Below are positions 22,228-33,056 of a DNA stretch of 64,000 nt, one piece after another (within the stretch, counting starts at the first letter, position 1; the number at the start of each line of letters is the position of its first letter). Position numbers and translations under genes: made by a program. The notes below the pieces were generated by a model. That model did not search any database, was not told the origin of the DNA, and saw nothing but the letters and a program-made list of their open reading frames with translations. Origin of the DNA: Diplolepis rosae (Eukaryota; Arthropoda; Insecta; Hymenoptera; Diplolepididae). The stretch is taken from assembly GCA_030998225.1 (NCBI GenBank), contig JAPYXD010000484.1, positions 2,976,001 to 3,040,000 on the forward strand. The letters run 5' to 3'.

Positions 22228-22520
22228 AGTTTGAAATTTCTGCCACTGCCTACATTATCAGAGAATCACTAGTCGCGTATCAGATAGGATACGTTGCCGA
22301 CAGGTGTCCTCGTAGACAATTTCAAACTCTTATATCGCAAATGAATGCAAATTAAATTCAAATTTAAATAATTTGAAAATCTTTATGTGGAAAAAAGACG
22401 CTTTCGACTGCGCTGGGATTGGAGCCCAGGTCTTTCGATTGCCGATCGACTGCTCTAGCCATTGAGCTACACGGACGTCTGACATCTCTTTCTCCACATG
22501 AAGATCTCCTTGTTTAAAAT
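22228..22520 (-). repeat. tRNA-like repeat unit with flanking modules
   Basis: Read on the + strand it holds agttgagtttgaaattt and cactgcctacattatc, then gtcgcgtatcagatagg, then an AT-rich linker with atttaaataatttgaaa, then the tRNA-like module on the minus strand, then gacatctctttctccaca. The same modules in the same relative order occur at 28480-28790 (opposite strand) and 54111-54450. Confidence 0.75.
22406..22476 (-). ncRNA. tRNA-like module
   Basis: Reading the minus strand gives an acceptor-like 5' strand, tagctcaatggctagagc (A box and D arm), an anticodon-like arm tcga...tcga, and a T arm. The B box has a substitution (gggctccaatccc in place of gggctcgaatccc), so this copy is probably dead. 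It corresponds position for position with the better copy at 54153-54223. Confidence 0.6.
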
Positions 22521-22709
22521 TTTTTTGGGGGTTACGACTAATTATAATTTTTAATTGGAATTGGATTTTACATTCTCACCAATAACGAGATTTGTTGTAA
22601 ATAAAAAATCCAGTTTACAATGTTATTAAATTCACTTTAGTCGTGGTATTGATCATCAATATGGAGACAATACGTTCACACCCACGAATGAAGCTAGGCA
22701 GTTTTTTTA

Positions 22710-23902
22710 ACTGGTTTGATATTAATGTGATATTTCTGTGAGAGGTCGCCACTAATAACAAACTGCTATAATTTTTGACAAATTTCATCCTTCAAACCTC
22801 TTCTGTCAAAATTTGAGCCAACTCCATTCATTATTTTACAAGCTACAATGTCGGAAAGCAACCAACTTCCGAATTTTTTGAAGATAGAAAAAAGTGAATT
22901 TTGTGTGTTGATTAAACACTACTTTTTGCGTGAAAAAACATTATTAGAATCCAAGACCAAGTTCGATAAATATTATTCGGACTCTATTCCGACATATGGA
23001 ATGGTTCAGAAATGATTTGCCGAATTTGGTTGTGGTCGTACGAGCACAGAAACCATACCACGTCCAGGTCGTCCAAATCATATCACTACACCAGAAACGA
23101 TCAATAAAATCGTTGATATTGTTTTGAATGGCCTGAAAGTGAAAGTGGGTGAGATAGCTGAGATCGTATCCATCTCAACTGAGCATGTGGTCAATATTTT
23201 GCATACACATTTGTGCATGAGAAAGCTCTGTTCAAGATAGGTGCCGCAATTGCTCACAATCGACCAAAAACGCATTCATGTGACCACTTCGGAGCAAAAT
23301 TTGGCCTATTTTAACCACAATCCGACAAAGTTTTTGCGTCAATTTGTGACAATGGATGGAACATGGATCCACTACTATACTCCGGAATCATGTGAAGGGT
23401 CAAAACAGTGGGTTAAACCTGATGAAAGTGCACCAAAACGTCCGAAAACTCAACAATCGGCTGAAAAATTGTATCGATTGGTTGTTGAAATAAGAAAGAA
23501 ATGGCCACACATGAAGAAGCAAAAAAATCCTTTTTCGTGTTGACAATGCACCATCTCAAACATTGAATATTTCACAGGCAAAAAAGCATGAATTGGGTTT
23601 CGAATCGCTTCCGCATCCAGCCTATTCTCCAGACCTGGCCCCCAGCGACTATTATCTGTTCCCAAACCTCAAGAGATGGCTGTGTGGTTGGCGTTTTGAG
23701 TTGAACGAAGAAGTTGAATCGGAAACAAAAGAGTGTTTTGGAGGGTTTGACAAAACGTATTATTTGGAAGGCATAGAAAAGTTTAAAGATTGTTGGACTC
23801 GTTGTATCGAGCTAAAAAGAGAGTACATTGAGAAATAAAACCGATTTTTGCCAAAAAAATGAATTCTTCTTCATTTTATCATGTCAATATCAAACACCCT
23901 AG
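22710..23902 (+). mobile_element. Defective mariner element
   Basis: TA occurs at both boundaries (22708-22709 and 23903-23904). The ends share tgtttgatatt...tgata as a diverged terminal inverted repeat of about 28 bp. It encloses a complete-length but broken transposase gene (22848-23838). Confidence 0.85.
22848..23838 (+). pseudogene. Mariner transposase pseudogene
   Basis: Starting at ATG (22848) the translation shows the mariner N-terminal helix-turn-helix (KTKFDKYYSDSIPTYGMVQK), FGCGRTSTE, GRPNHITTPETI, VPQLLTIDQKR, the first catalytic region FVTMDGTWIHYYTPES, KRPKTQQSAEK, then WPHMKK, VDNAPSQT and the signature SPDLAPSDYYLF. Two conserved Trp codons have become stops: TGA at 23013 and TAG at 23238. 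A segment between the first and second catalytic Asp (the VFWD... region) is deleted, joining SAEK to LYRLV. A frameshift near 23525-23540 moves the C-terminal third into another frame. All three catalytic Asp positions themselves remain visible. It is inactive beyond reasonable doubt. Confidence 0.95.
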
Positions 23903-23904
23903 TA

Positions 23905-25300
23905 ACTGATGATTCTCTTGCAGTTTCGTAATTTGAAGAATAATATCACATTTTTATTCGAGTCCTGTACTCTTAAATAAAGTGTTTCAAAATAGTTGTC
24001 AACATTTTCTTTGGCTGTGAAAAATATCACTTGATCAAATCTTGAAAACTATTTGCATAAAAATGTGAATGAAAAGTTACAAAACCTTTGGTCGCATTTA
24101 AAAGTCAAAATCAATCACAGAAAAGTGCATGTACTCACAGTGTATTTAAAGGGCCCTGTACATAGTTATAATAAACAATGTTGCATTGAATAAAAAAAAT
24201 TTCCATTATTCATTGAACGTTTAGAACTTCACGTAGGTACATAAATATTTCGAAAAATAATGTTTTCCATGTTGTTGTTTTTAGAACAAGTTTTCAAGCC
24301 CTTCTATAAAAAGTAGAAAATAGCGTTTGCCTCCTTTTTACATTGCCATCCTTCAAATGACATTAAATTTCCAATGTTTAACCTTCAAACAAAAATACCC
24401 AACATCCAATCCAATTGTCGAACACTTTTACATTGGAAAAGTATTGATTAATGTAAAGCGAATCTGTGTTCATCAGCTGTGAAATTAAAACTTTGCATTG
24501 TAACTGATATATTTTACTGAAACAAGGGTAAAGTCTTCAATAATTACCACTCAGATAATCCTAATATACCTTTTCGATACTCATAAAGCTTACTCGTATT
24601 TTCAGTTCATAAAAGCTATCTTCAAAATGCAGCAGCCCGCTTTTGGAGCTCTTGATATTTTATTCAGAATGAAATAAGATAAATGTGAGCATATTCAGTA
24701 TAGAATGTTGCAAACCAACCAAAAATGAAAAATTGAGGCAAAAGAAAAACGAGTTAAAATGTTTCTATTACAATATGTCCCCATCCGTGAAACTGTTTTA
24801 TTCAGGTGGAGGATTTAAATTACTATTTTGAAATAATTGATCAGCATAAGAAGCATACCTGCACAATGTGCTTTTTTCAACCCAAAGAATAATTAATGTT
24901 CTTTTATTCACTGGCGATATTGTTGTAAACAGAATTGGTGGAATGGAACTAGGTTTAGTTCTGAATAAGTAACACCTTTTTTGTAATTAATATTAAAATA
25001 AATTTTGAAAAAAATATGATAAAGTTTAAAATTTCGAATCATCAAACTTTCTAACAGTCTTAACTTTATAGTAGTTTCCACTTTGGGAAGATACGATTTG
25101 CTATTCAGATCAAACTTGGAGTTTGACCACTTCTGAAGCGGTTTTCTATTGTTCCTAATATTGAGCCGTTCAGTTCAGAACTGATTTTATACAGTTCACC
25201 ATCCTATCAACTTGGCATCAATAGTATAGCCGCCTTAATTACGAACAATGCGTTTCTATAGCCAGTTCACATAAAGTTTCACGAATCGCAAGATTTACGA
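23905..25300. other. AT-rich non-coding stretch
   Basis: No exon is supported. About 24195-24240 (ttcattgaacgtttagaac...gtaggtac) matches the right end of the MITE at 41756-41956 and is probably a fragment of that family; its left end is not recognisable. Confidence 0.45.
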
Positions 25301-26100
25301 TTATAATTTGAAAAGCGTTATTCTAGTACCAATGCATTGCTTTTGATCGGAAAAAGATGTCGCGGCGCGGCGGTTAAAACGAAGTAGCAGTGAAAATCCT
25401 GTCTGCGCGGCGCGGAGAAAGGATCGGTATTGATCGGGTAACATTCGCAACGAGACAGAACGACGTTCCGTCGCGCCAGAACCCCTTCTTCTCTCAACTA
25501 TACTGTTGTGCCCATTCTTCTCCGATTCATTCGAATCCAATAGACGGCATAGCATCTCTTTCTCATTTCGCGTGCCAAGCCACTTTTTCCTTTTATTTAA
25601 TTTAATTTCAGTCACCCGCCCCCCTCCCTCAGCTTAAGCGCAGTCAGCACACATTTTCTCTCTTTATCGCTCCCTGTGTACAGGTATACCGTATTTAGAA
25701 ACGAAGGTCATTCTACTGTGAAATCATTTGTCCGGGATGGTGAGCTACTGGGCGCAAAACACCCACAAATTGAATAGCTACGAATACAGGAAATGCCGAC
25801 GAAACGAACCAACAAATAACCTCGCTTGCACATTGTCTAGTTGATTTATTAGGCTGTATACTGCTGCGAAGCATCAGCTCTTCTCGTTCCGCTTATCTCG
25901 GTGTGACGTTGCAAATCTCTCTGTTAAAAGAAGGAAAGAAAGAGAGCAAAGGGATGATAAAATCCTGCGTGCTTCCGACTAAAGTGATCCGACCAGGCGC
26001 AGGCGTCTTGAATGACAAAGAGGCCGTTAGACAGTAAGGCCGTAAGATTTCTTTTATGATTCAATTGTACTTGCGGCATGTAATTTAATTATAAGTTGAG
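25301..26100. other. CpG-dense islet in low-repeat DNA
   Basis: At 25365-25480 the sequence is rich in CG (gcgcggcgcggaga, gacgttccgtcgcgcc), in strong contrast to the surroundings. It is followed by a CT-rich stretch with ccgccccccctcc-like text near 25610-25680. Open frames on both strands show no domain. It could be a promoter-proximal or 5' untranslated region, but nothing in the sequence settles this. Confidence 0.35.
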
Positions 26101-26401
26101 CTGCTTTTCCAGGGGCTGTCGATTCAGGTTAAGCATTGGTCATTGCCCCGGACAGTATTCGTCGAATTCTTAGGGAAGTATTTTATTTTTAAAGAACTTT
26201 TGTACAGAATTAAACTAATTAAACTTTTCTCGTTAGGTTTGATCAAATATTTTGCCATTTCAACACAATTTGAATATTCACAAAAAAAAGTCTTCAATTT
26301 GTTAGGTTTAACATATGACTTCGACTTGAATTAAACCCTAGGCAAAAATAGATAACTTTGCTTTCAAGAATAGCAACATTATTCTTTAAGGGCCAATTTA
26401 A

Positions 26402-28101
26402 TCCATTAACGCCCAAAATCACAGAATTTTTAACTCATTTTTATCCCTTGTTGCCAAATGCGAAAAAGGGAATATATTATGACCAAACCTTGTATACTTA
26501 ATATTTTTGGGTCTCCTCTTTTGATTTATGAAGACAAAATTACATTACCGTGCACTGGAAAACCAATATGGCGAATTTTATTCAAAAAATTACCAAAAAT
26601 TTGAAATTTTTTTTTTCAATTCTTTTTTTAAAAATGGATAAATCATATTGATCTATTTCAAACTATGGACAAAGGTGGACAAAATAGTTGTAGTTTATGA
26701 AAAAAAATTTATGGTCCAGCTGCTTATATTTTATCTTTTCCAAAATGGCGTAAAACTATGGAAATTTGGAAAATAGGCGTTTTTTCATGACATTTCTAAG
26801 ATAATTGGTTAATACACGGAATTTTACTGATCAAACTGTCAAATTTTGATTGATAAATTATGTACAGACCTCTTTTAGTATATGTAGTGATCTGATTAAT
26901 GGCGGATTCAATATGGCGCTTGGAGAACTTCGGAAATACCGAGTTATTTCAAGATTATCGTTGATGAAAGTTCCTGAACCTTTATTAAATTCAATTTTCC
27001 TATGTTTCTTGGCACAGTATATGAAAATCCGGTGACAGTGTTAGAAAATTCAAAATGGTGGATCCAATATGGCGGTCCAAATATTAAAGATTTAATAATA
27101 TGCTAATGAAAAAAATATTTTCGTATTTTATGTAAAATTTGTGATCAAAAATGTCTTTAGCCATTTTTTGATTGAGAGCGCTGATTTAGCGGAAAAAATT
27201 CGTAAAGTTCTGAATTTATATTTCACGATCTTCTGTTTGCTTTAGCTTTCTTACTATAAACGATAATATGCTATGAAAAACATACAAAAAAGTTATTATA
27301 CAGAATTATATCGCCCGTTCGCCGTTTCTTATAAACGTTTTCCAACACTTACCACGTGAATGTGGGCGGTCAAGAGTCTCTTTTTTAGTTTTTTTCTTAA
27401 ATTTTTTGTAATTTTTAAAATTTTAAGTTTTTTTTTTTGTATATTTTTGTCTATTTTTAAAAAATTTTCAAATTGTACGTACTTTTATATTTCTTATAAC
27501 TTTGCTACTCTGAAACTCAAGCGTTGGAGAATGTGTCATCAACGATAATCTTGAAAAAACTCGGTATTTTCCAAGTTCTCCAAGCGCCATATTGAATCCG
27601 CCATTAATCAGATCACTACATATACTAAAAGAGGTCTGTACATAATTTATCAATCAAAATTTGACAGTTTGATCAGTAAAATTCCGTGTATTAACCAATT
27701 ATCTTAGAAATGTCATGAAAAAACGCCTATTTTCCAAATTTCCATAGTTTTACGCCATTTTGGAAAAGATAAAATATAAGCAGCTGGACCATAAATTTTT
27801 TTTCATAAACTACAACTATTTTGTCCACCTTTGTCCATAGTTTGAAATAGATCAATATGATTTATCCATTTTTAAAAAAAGAATTGAAAAAAAAAATTTC
27901 AAATTTTTGGTAATTTTTTGAATAAAATTCGCCATATTGGTTTTCCAGTGCACGGTAATGTAATTTTGTCTTCATAAATCAAAAGAGGAGACCCAAAAAT
28001 ATTAAGTATACAAGGTTTGGTCATAATATATTCCCTTTTTCGCATTTGGCAACAAGGGATAAAAATGAGTTAAAAATTCTGTGATTTTGGGCGTTAATGG
28101 G
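26402..28101. mobile_element. TTAA-flanked fold-back element with 571-bp inverted arms
   Basis: The arms at 26397-26967 and 27536-28106 are both 571 bp counting the TTAA ends and are nearly identical when one is inverted; I saw only about four differences (for example cttcggaaa against cttggaaaa near the inner ends, and a T/C at the outermost base). TTAA lies at 26398-26401 and 28102-28105. The termini read ccattaacgcccaaaatcac. The 568-bp spacer (26968-27535) is non-coding and contains gatccaatatggcgg. Mirror-image short open frames in the two arms (MINYVQTSFSICSD) are a by-product. TTAA plus a C-rich TIR start suggests piggyBac-type mobilisation, which is inferred. Confidence 0.85.
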
Positions 28102-28479
28102 TTAAAAGAGAAAAGATTATTTTTTATGAAAAAAATTTTAAATGCAGAAAAATAATTTTTTTAGAAAATTGGAAGCGGTTAAGTTGTAGAGAATCTTCTT
28201 CCTGAAAAAATGATCTGTGATTTATTAAAATCACATCATTTTTTAAAATTTGGTGTGAAGCGATAAGAAAAAAGTTTGAGTAAAAATAAAATTTGTTAAA
28301 TGCATTATCTTTCTGCATTTCAAATATTTTTCTTCGAAAATAATCTTTTCTCTTACAAATTAGCCCTTCAATATTAATATTGATATTCTTGAAAGCTAAA
28401 TTATCTTTTTTTGCCTGTGGTTTAATTTTCGTGAATGAACTACCTTAAGTTAGCCGATTTAATTTTCATTTATTGCGAT

Positions 28480-28790
28480 ATAAGAGTTTAAAATTATCTA
28501 CGAGGATACCTGTCGGCAACATATTCTATCTGATACGCGACTAATGATCCTCCGATAATGTAGGCAGTGGCAAAAATTTCGAACTCAACTAAATAATTTG
28601 AAATCTGTTTCAGCCGTAAGGCAGTGCCACTAGGCGATATAAAGAGGTCTTCCTGTCGAGAAGGAGATGTCGGACGCCTGTGTTATCTCGGTTAGAGAAG
28701 TCGACCGGCAATCGAAAGACCCGGGCTCGAATCCCGGCACAGTCGAAAACGTCTTTTTTTCCACACAAAGATTTCAAATTCTTTAAATTA
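28480..28790 (+). repeat. tRNA-like repeat unit, plus-strand copy
   Basis: In order it shows gcgatataagagttt, ctacgaggatacctgtcggc, gatacgcgactaatgatcc, gataatgtaggcagtg, caactaaataatttgaaatc, a short agccgtaaggcagtgcc hairpin-like segment, ggagatgtcggac, the tRNA-like module (28676-28744), and a cttttttt...ccacacaaagatttcaaatt tail. This copy gives the clearest view of the unit order. Confidence 0.75.
28676..28744 (+). ncRNA. tRNA-like module with near-complete cloverleaf
   Basis: The acceptor strands gcctgtg and cacagtc pair at six of seven positions. The T arm is perfect: ccggg, a ctcgaat loop, cccgg. The anticodon stem tcga/tcga encloses an accggcaa-type loop. The A-box region is altered (tatctcggttagaga in place of tagctcagtggttagagc), so the D arm is weakened. 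The T loop and B box match the Pol III consensus GGTTCGANTCC at most positions. It is probably a repeat-borne derivative, not a functional tRNA. Confidence 0.6.
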
Positions 28791-28799
28791 TAAATATTT

Positions 28800-29670
28800 A
28801 TGACCAGACAGACTTATATTAATGTATTTCATTTAATTCTACACATTTACAGTTGCCCATATTATTTTTTATATAAATGTGGGTTACATAAACGGAAATG
28901 CCGGTAAAGTATAAATCTGGTCTCGTGACCAGTTTGGTCCATGGCCTTAATAAGCTCAATTGATGTATTACAAAATTACATCCATGATAATTATTGAATT
29001 AGCATTTGTGGAATATCAAATAAAAATAAGCCAAAAGTTCAAAAAACCAAATAAATGTATTTATTTGACAATAAGTACAAGTTTGGGGAGTCGAGCCACG
29101 GTACGCGTAGTTTGAAGTTAAGCATGTCCAAAAAAAGGTGTCATGTCAACTAACTACGAAAACTGCAGCCAAATGGCTGATATGAGTTTAACATTGGTGC
29201 CCATGAAAAGGAGTGAAAACCATTAGAAGCAGGAAATAGGATTATGACAAGGTCAAATCTTGGCCTGAGGCGATCTAGTTAGTTTCATTCCGTTACAGTG
29301 CGGGCTGCGGGCGTGCTGCACCGCTAACTGTAGGTATTACTCAAACGCCTAATAACTGTTGAGTCCGAAGTACTTTAGGAAAATCCTAAATATATAGAAA
29401 CTGTGAGAGAAAGTCAAAACTCTTCCGTGAATAGTTTCTCTATTTAGGTATAAAAATGGTAATTTCGAAAATTGGCTTCGGTTACTCCAAATAATGTTAC
29501 ATTTATTATGTATTTGAATTGAAAAAATGATAATATGATAGGTCGCTACAATAATGTAAATCAAAATTGGAATACACATATTATAATTTTACAACACATG
29601 TACTGTGATTCTTTCATATATTTTTATTCAAATATTGTTCATAAATTTCATACAATGTTGTTGTTAATAA
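28800..29670. other. Mixed non-coding stretch
   Basis: A less AT-rich block at about 29085-29345 (agtcgagccacggtacgcg, tgcgggctgcgggcgtgctg) differs from its surroundings, but I could not match it to a known gene or repeat. No open frame of interest is present. About 29671-29695 carries the attggctttagggtcca motif that also occurs at 63.86 kb and, inverted, at 37.88 kb. Confidence 0.4.
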
Positions 29671-29712
29671 TTGGCTTTAGGGTCCAGAAATGATAACTCA
29701 GGAAGTTACATA

Positions 29713-30032
29713 CACAGAGAAACTTTTCATAGCAAAATATGTTTTATTTTATAATAATAATTCTAAAAAATATTAGGAATCTAGGGAAAATCGAGGTGCA
29801 ATGGTAATTATTCCTAGCGGATTGGAAATTTTTCGCAGTCAAAATACTAAAGATTCGAAAAATGATATGAAACTTTGGTAAGGTTATAGTAAAGTTTGAT
29901 ACAATCTATAGTAAATTATCATATAGCCTATCTAAAGTTCAGTATTTCGCTGCGAAAAATTCTTACTATTACTCGTTTTTCCCTAAATTGAAACGTAGTT
30001 TAGCAAAAATTGTAAACTTGGGTTTCTCCGTG
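29713..30032. mobile_element. 320-bp TA-flanked MITE
   Basis: It starts cacagagaaac and ends gtttctccgtg, flanked by TA at 29711-29712 and 30033-30034. The interior is weakly palindromic (ttcgcagtcaaaatact against agtatttcgctgcgaaa). It has no coding content. The cacNgagaaa terminus is shared in type with the 10770 element and the large insertion at 53858. Confidence 0.8.
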
Positions 30033-30400
30033 TACATTCAAACGTTTCGACTCTGATCGGAGTCCTCATCAGTGATCTTTATTTATAAAATATTAAAACA
30101 TTGAATAAAATATTGCACATATGAGCCCTATTTTAGAGTAAACTTTGGTAGTGTGAAAAATGTAAAAAACCGTGAGAAAATTTACATAAAATTGTACAGA
30201 GAACATCGATAAATTACCTAAAAACTTCCTTAGGAATAACAATAAAATTCTAGCACGTAACTTTAAGATACATCAACTAAAAAACTATTATATATTTGTG
30301 TCTAAATATTACTGAAGATATAGATGCAAGTACATATATAGTATAAAATTACCAAGGATTATTTATGAAAATTAGCTTAGAATTGCTAATACGAATTCTA

Positions 30401-30708
30401 CACGGTTAGAAATTTCTACCGCAATTTTCCAAATGTAACTGAAAACCCAGTTACAGTTTCGAAACTTTATGAAAATTCTGTTACAGTTAGGTAGTTTTGA
30501 GATACATTTTAGGAAAATTCAGTTAAGTTCAATAATATTGAGAAAAATTTAGAAAATTCAATAGATTTTTCCCAATTTCAAGATACCTTTACTTGAAAGC
30601 ATCATAAATATCGTCAAATTTTACGTCTGCACATAGTATACATAAATAGAAATTAATCATGATAATACATAAAATTTTTTTGTAATTTTCCGAACATTTC
30701 CAACAGTG
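30401..30708. mobile_element. MITE, family shared with 10241-10434 (copy B)
   Basis: It begins cacggttagaaatttctacc and ends gaacatttccaacagtg, with TA at 30399-30400 and 30709-30710. The interior matches copy A (cagttacagtttcg, gaaaattcagt, cgtcaaattttacgt) but contains an additional AT-rich segment, making it 308 bp against 194 bp. Confidence 0.82.
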
Positions 30709-30716
30709 TAGTGTTG

Positions 30717-30826
30717 AAATATTTTTTGCGAGTGACCAAATATGTATGTGGTCTAGCGTTATCTTGATGGAAGATGATGCCTTTACGAGTTGTCTGTTCT
30801 GGCCGCTTTTCCTTCATTTTCTATAA
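30717..30826 (-). pseudogene. Mariner transposase fragment retaining the second catalytic motif
   Basis: On the minus strand this reads KRPEQTTRKGIIFHQDNARPHT, then LVTRKK: the second catalytic Asp block (HQDNARPH) of a mariner transposase. It belongs to the same family as the dead copies at 34368 and 44670, where the same block has lost 14 nt (corresponding to 30751-30764 here). Only about 110 bp survive. It lies immediately beside the MITE at 30401-30708. Confidence 0.88.
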
Positions 30827-32270
30827 GTATTTAGCATATAGTTTGCGTAGTGGATAACGTAAGCCACTTATTTTAATAAAAATTAAATTATATTCGGTCT
30901 GCTTTTCTACAAAAATGTAATGTATAGGTATGTAAAAATTATTAATTTTGCCAAAAATCATGAAGAAACCAGGATAATTAATGATTTTACCACCTTGTCT
31001 GATTTTCACATGAGATGAGGTTAAATTTCCGAGCAAAAAACTGATTTTAAAAAAATACTTGTGGGGCATTATTTCTGAAGTTTGATTTCTGAGTAACAGA
31101 ACAAAACTTATGTGGAGGCATCCTCGTAGCGTGACGCACGCTATCACTACGCGTTAAAGTAAAGCTCAATGGGACTTCTAAATTTCAATTTATACAGTCT
31201 TTTATCGTTTAGACGTCATCTAGTTTTTCGCAATTGGATTTTTCTTTTTCACAATTAGCCTTTTCTTTTTCGCGTATTCCGAATAATCCACATGAAATAC
31301 AGTTTTTTTTAACAATGATAAAACTTTTTTTAAAAGCCATTGTAGTAATAATTCATCAAGTCACAAACTATAAAATAGAGTACCTTGTAATTGTGCACAC
31401 GAACACTATGCGATAATCCGTCAAATTGAATGTGTCAGTGTTTTTATTGCAGTTGAAAATAATGCCCGAATAACTTTTGGTGAGATCGATTTTTTATATA
31501 AGTGTTATCATTCAATTATTGTTAAAGTCATTCCCGTAATAGCTCTTATAAAAACCTGCATTTATATGAATTTTGATAATGAAGCTTATGTAGCGATTCC
31601 CTTAAATAATAAAGAAAGAAAATGATGCTTATCATAATCGTTGCATTTATCAATAGTGATAATAAAATGACTATAAGTACAAGCCACATTTACAAATTTA
31701 ATTTCATTCCCTAATCGAATAAAACAAGAAAAATCAAACTACATACATAAAAAAAAGTATTTGTTATATTATTATTATGAACTGTGTAATCAATTTTTTA
31801 AAATCATTTCAGTCGATTATGTCGATCATTAGAAGAATGTGTATCACTCTACGTGATAACAGAACTCTACGATATCGACCTATTATATTATGATAACTGT
31901 CGATAATTAATATAAATTTTATGTATATAATTTATTGATATAATAATATATATAAAATACATATACTCAACTTATAGAAATTATATGATTGTGCATGTAA
32001 AGTAATTTTATGTGAATACATAACACAGGTCTGCAAATAATGGGTTTGTATTTCTTGTTGGAAAACGAAAGATCATTTTCGGGGTAATTTTAGACGTAGA
32101 ATCCGAATCCGAATCCGAAATCAGAATCAGCCTATCACGTCAGGATTTTAAGATATTTGAGGTTATATGCTCGAAAAATAGGGTTTTTCGCTACTTTTGA
32201 GGTTATGTACAGGTCGCAAGAATTTTTTTTGGTTTTTTTCTCAAATGTCATCATTTAGCACTACTCTTTC
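30827..32270. other. AT-rich non-coding stretch
   Basis: A minus-strand open frame at 30821-31147 has no recognisable domain. A short palindromic motif near 31125-31155 (gcgtgacgcacgctatcac) recurs inverted at about 36282-36300, so part of this stretch is repeat-derived. Nothing else is recognised. Confidence 0.45.
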
Positions 32271-32274
32271 CCGT

Positions 32275-32750
32275 CAAAATGAGCTATTAAACAGTCACGA
32301 GCGATTTTTCTTCACGAAGATACGGCCATATCAAGTTTTGACATTTATCCGAACAACCTTATGAGCATTCACATTGACTCTTTAGGGCGTACCATTCTGC
32401 ATTCGAAAATTTATCTTGAAAATTTGTGCTTGCGGGTTTTGATGGTCTGTGAATAAGAATTTGCAGTCAGAAAATTGACATTTCCATTTCTAAGATGGCG
32501 GATTCAAAATGGTGGATAGAAATTTACGAAATTAAACGATTTTGCTCTCTAATGTCAATTTTCTGACTGTAAATTCTTATTCAGAGACCATCAAAACCCG
32601 CAAGCACAAATTTTCGAATGCAGAATTGTATGCCCCAAAGAGTCAATGTGAATGCTCATAAGGTTCTTCGGATAAATGTCAAAACTTGATATGGCCGTAT
32701 CTTCGTGAAGAAAAATCGCTCGTGACTATTTAATAGCTCATTTTGAGGGT
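32275..32750. repeat. Fold-back element, about 200-bp arms with a 68-bp loop
   Basis: The left arm 32275-32482 and the right arm 32551-32750 are inverted copies with a few small indels. The outer text is aaaatgagctatt and the inner text is gtcagaaaattgacatt. The loop contains aagatggcggattcaaaatg, resembling the ggcggattcaatatggcgc text inside the 26.4-kb fold-back arms. No target duplication is clear. No coding content. Confidence 0.8.
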
Positions 32751-33056
32751 CAAAATTTAGGTAGTCAGTTTTATATTGCAGATAGTACCACGTACTATCT
32801 ATAATTTTTTCTTGGTAGTCAGGGACACCATAATTTTATAGTCTGTTTGAATATCGGCAGAATGTCAGGTTTACATTCTGAAATAGTTAACCTGTCAACA
32901 CTTACACTCCGAGATAATCAAGCTAACGCTCTTGAGATACTCTGGTCTACATTCCAGGATTGTCATACGCTCTGGGAAAGTCAAGCTGAACATCTAGTTT
33001 TGACACTTCACAGATAATACGTTACACCATGTTACATGTTGTTCCATAGTTAAAAC

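Noticed and set aside
26850..27653. Pair of nearly identical 61-codon open frames on opposite strands
   Set aside because: They are the same arm sequence of the fold-back element read twice; no evidence of coding selection.
29085..29345. Possible 5S-rRNA-like text (gaagttaagcatg)
   Set aside because: Only a short string resembles the 5S internal promoter; the rest does not fold or align as 5S from what I can see.
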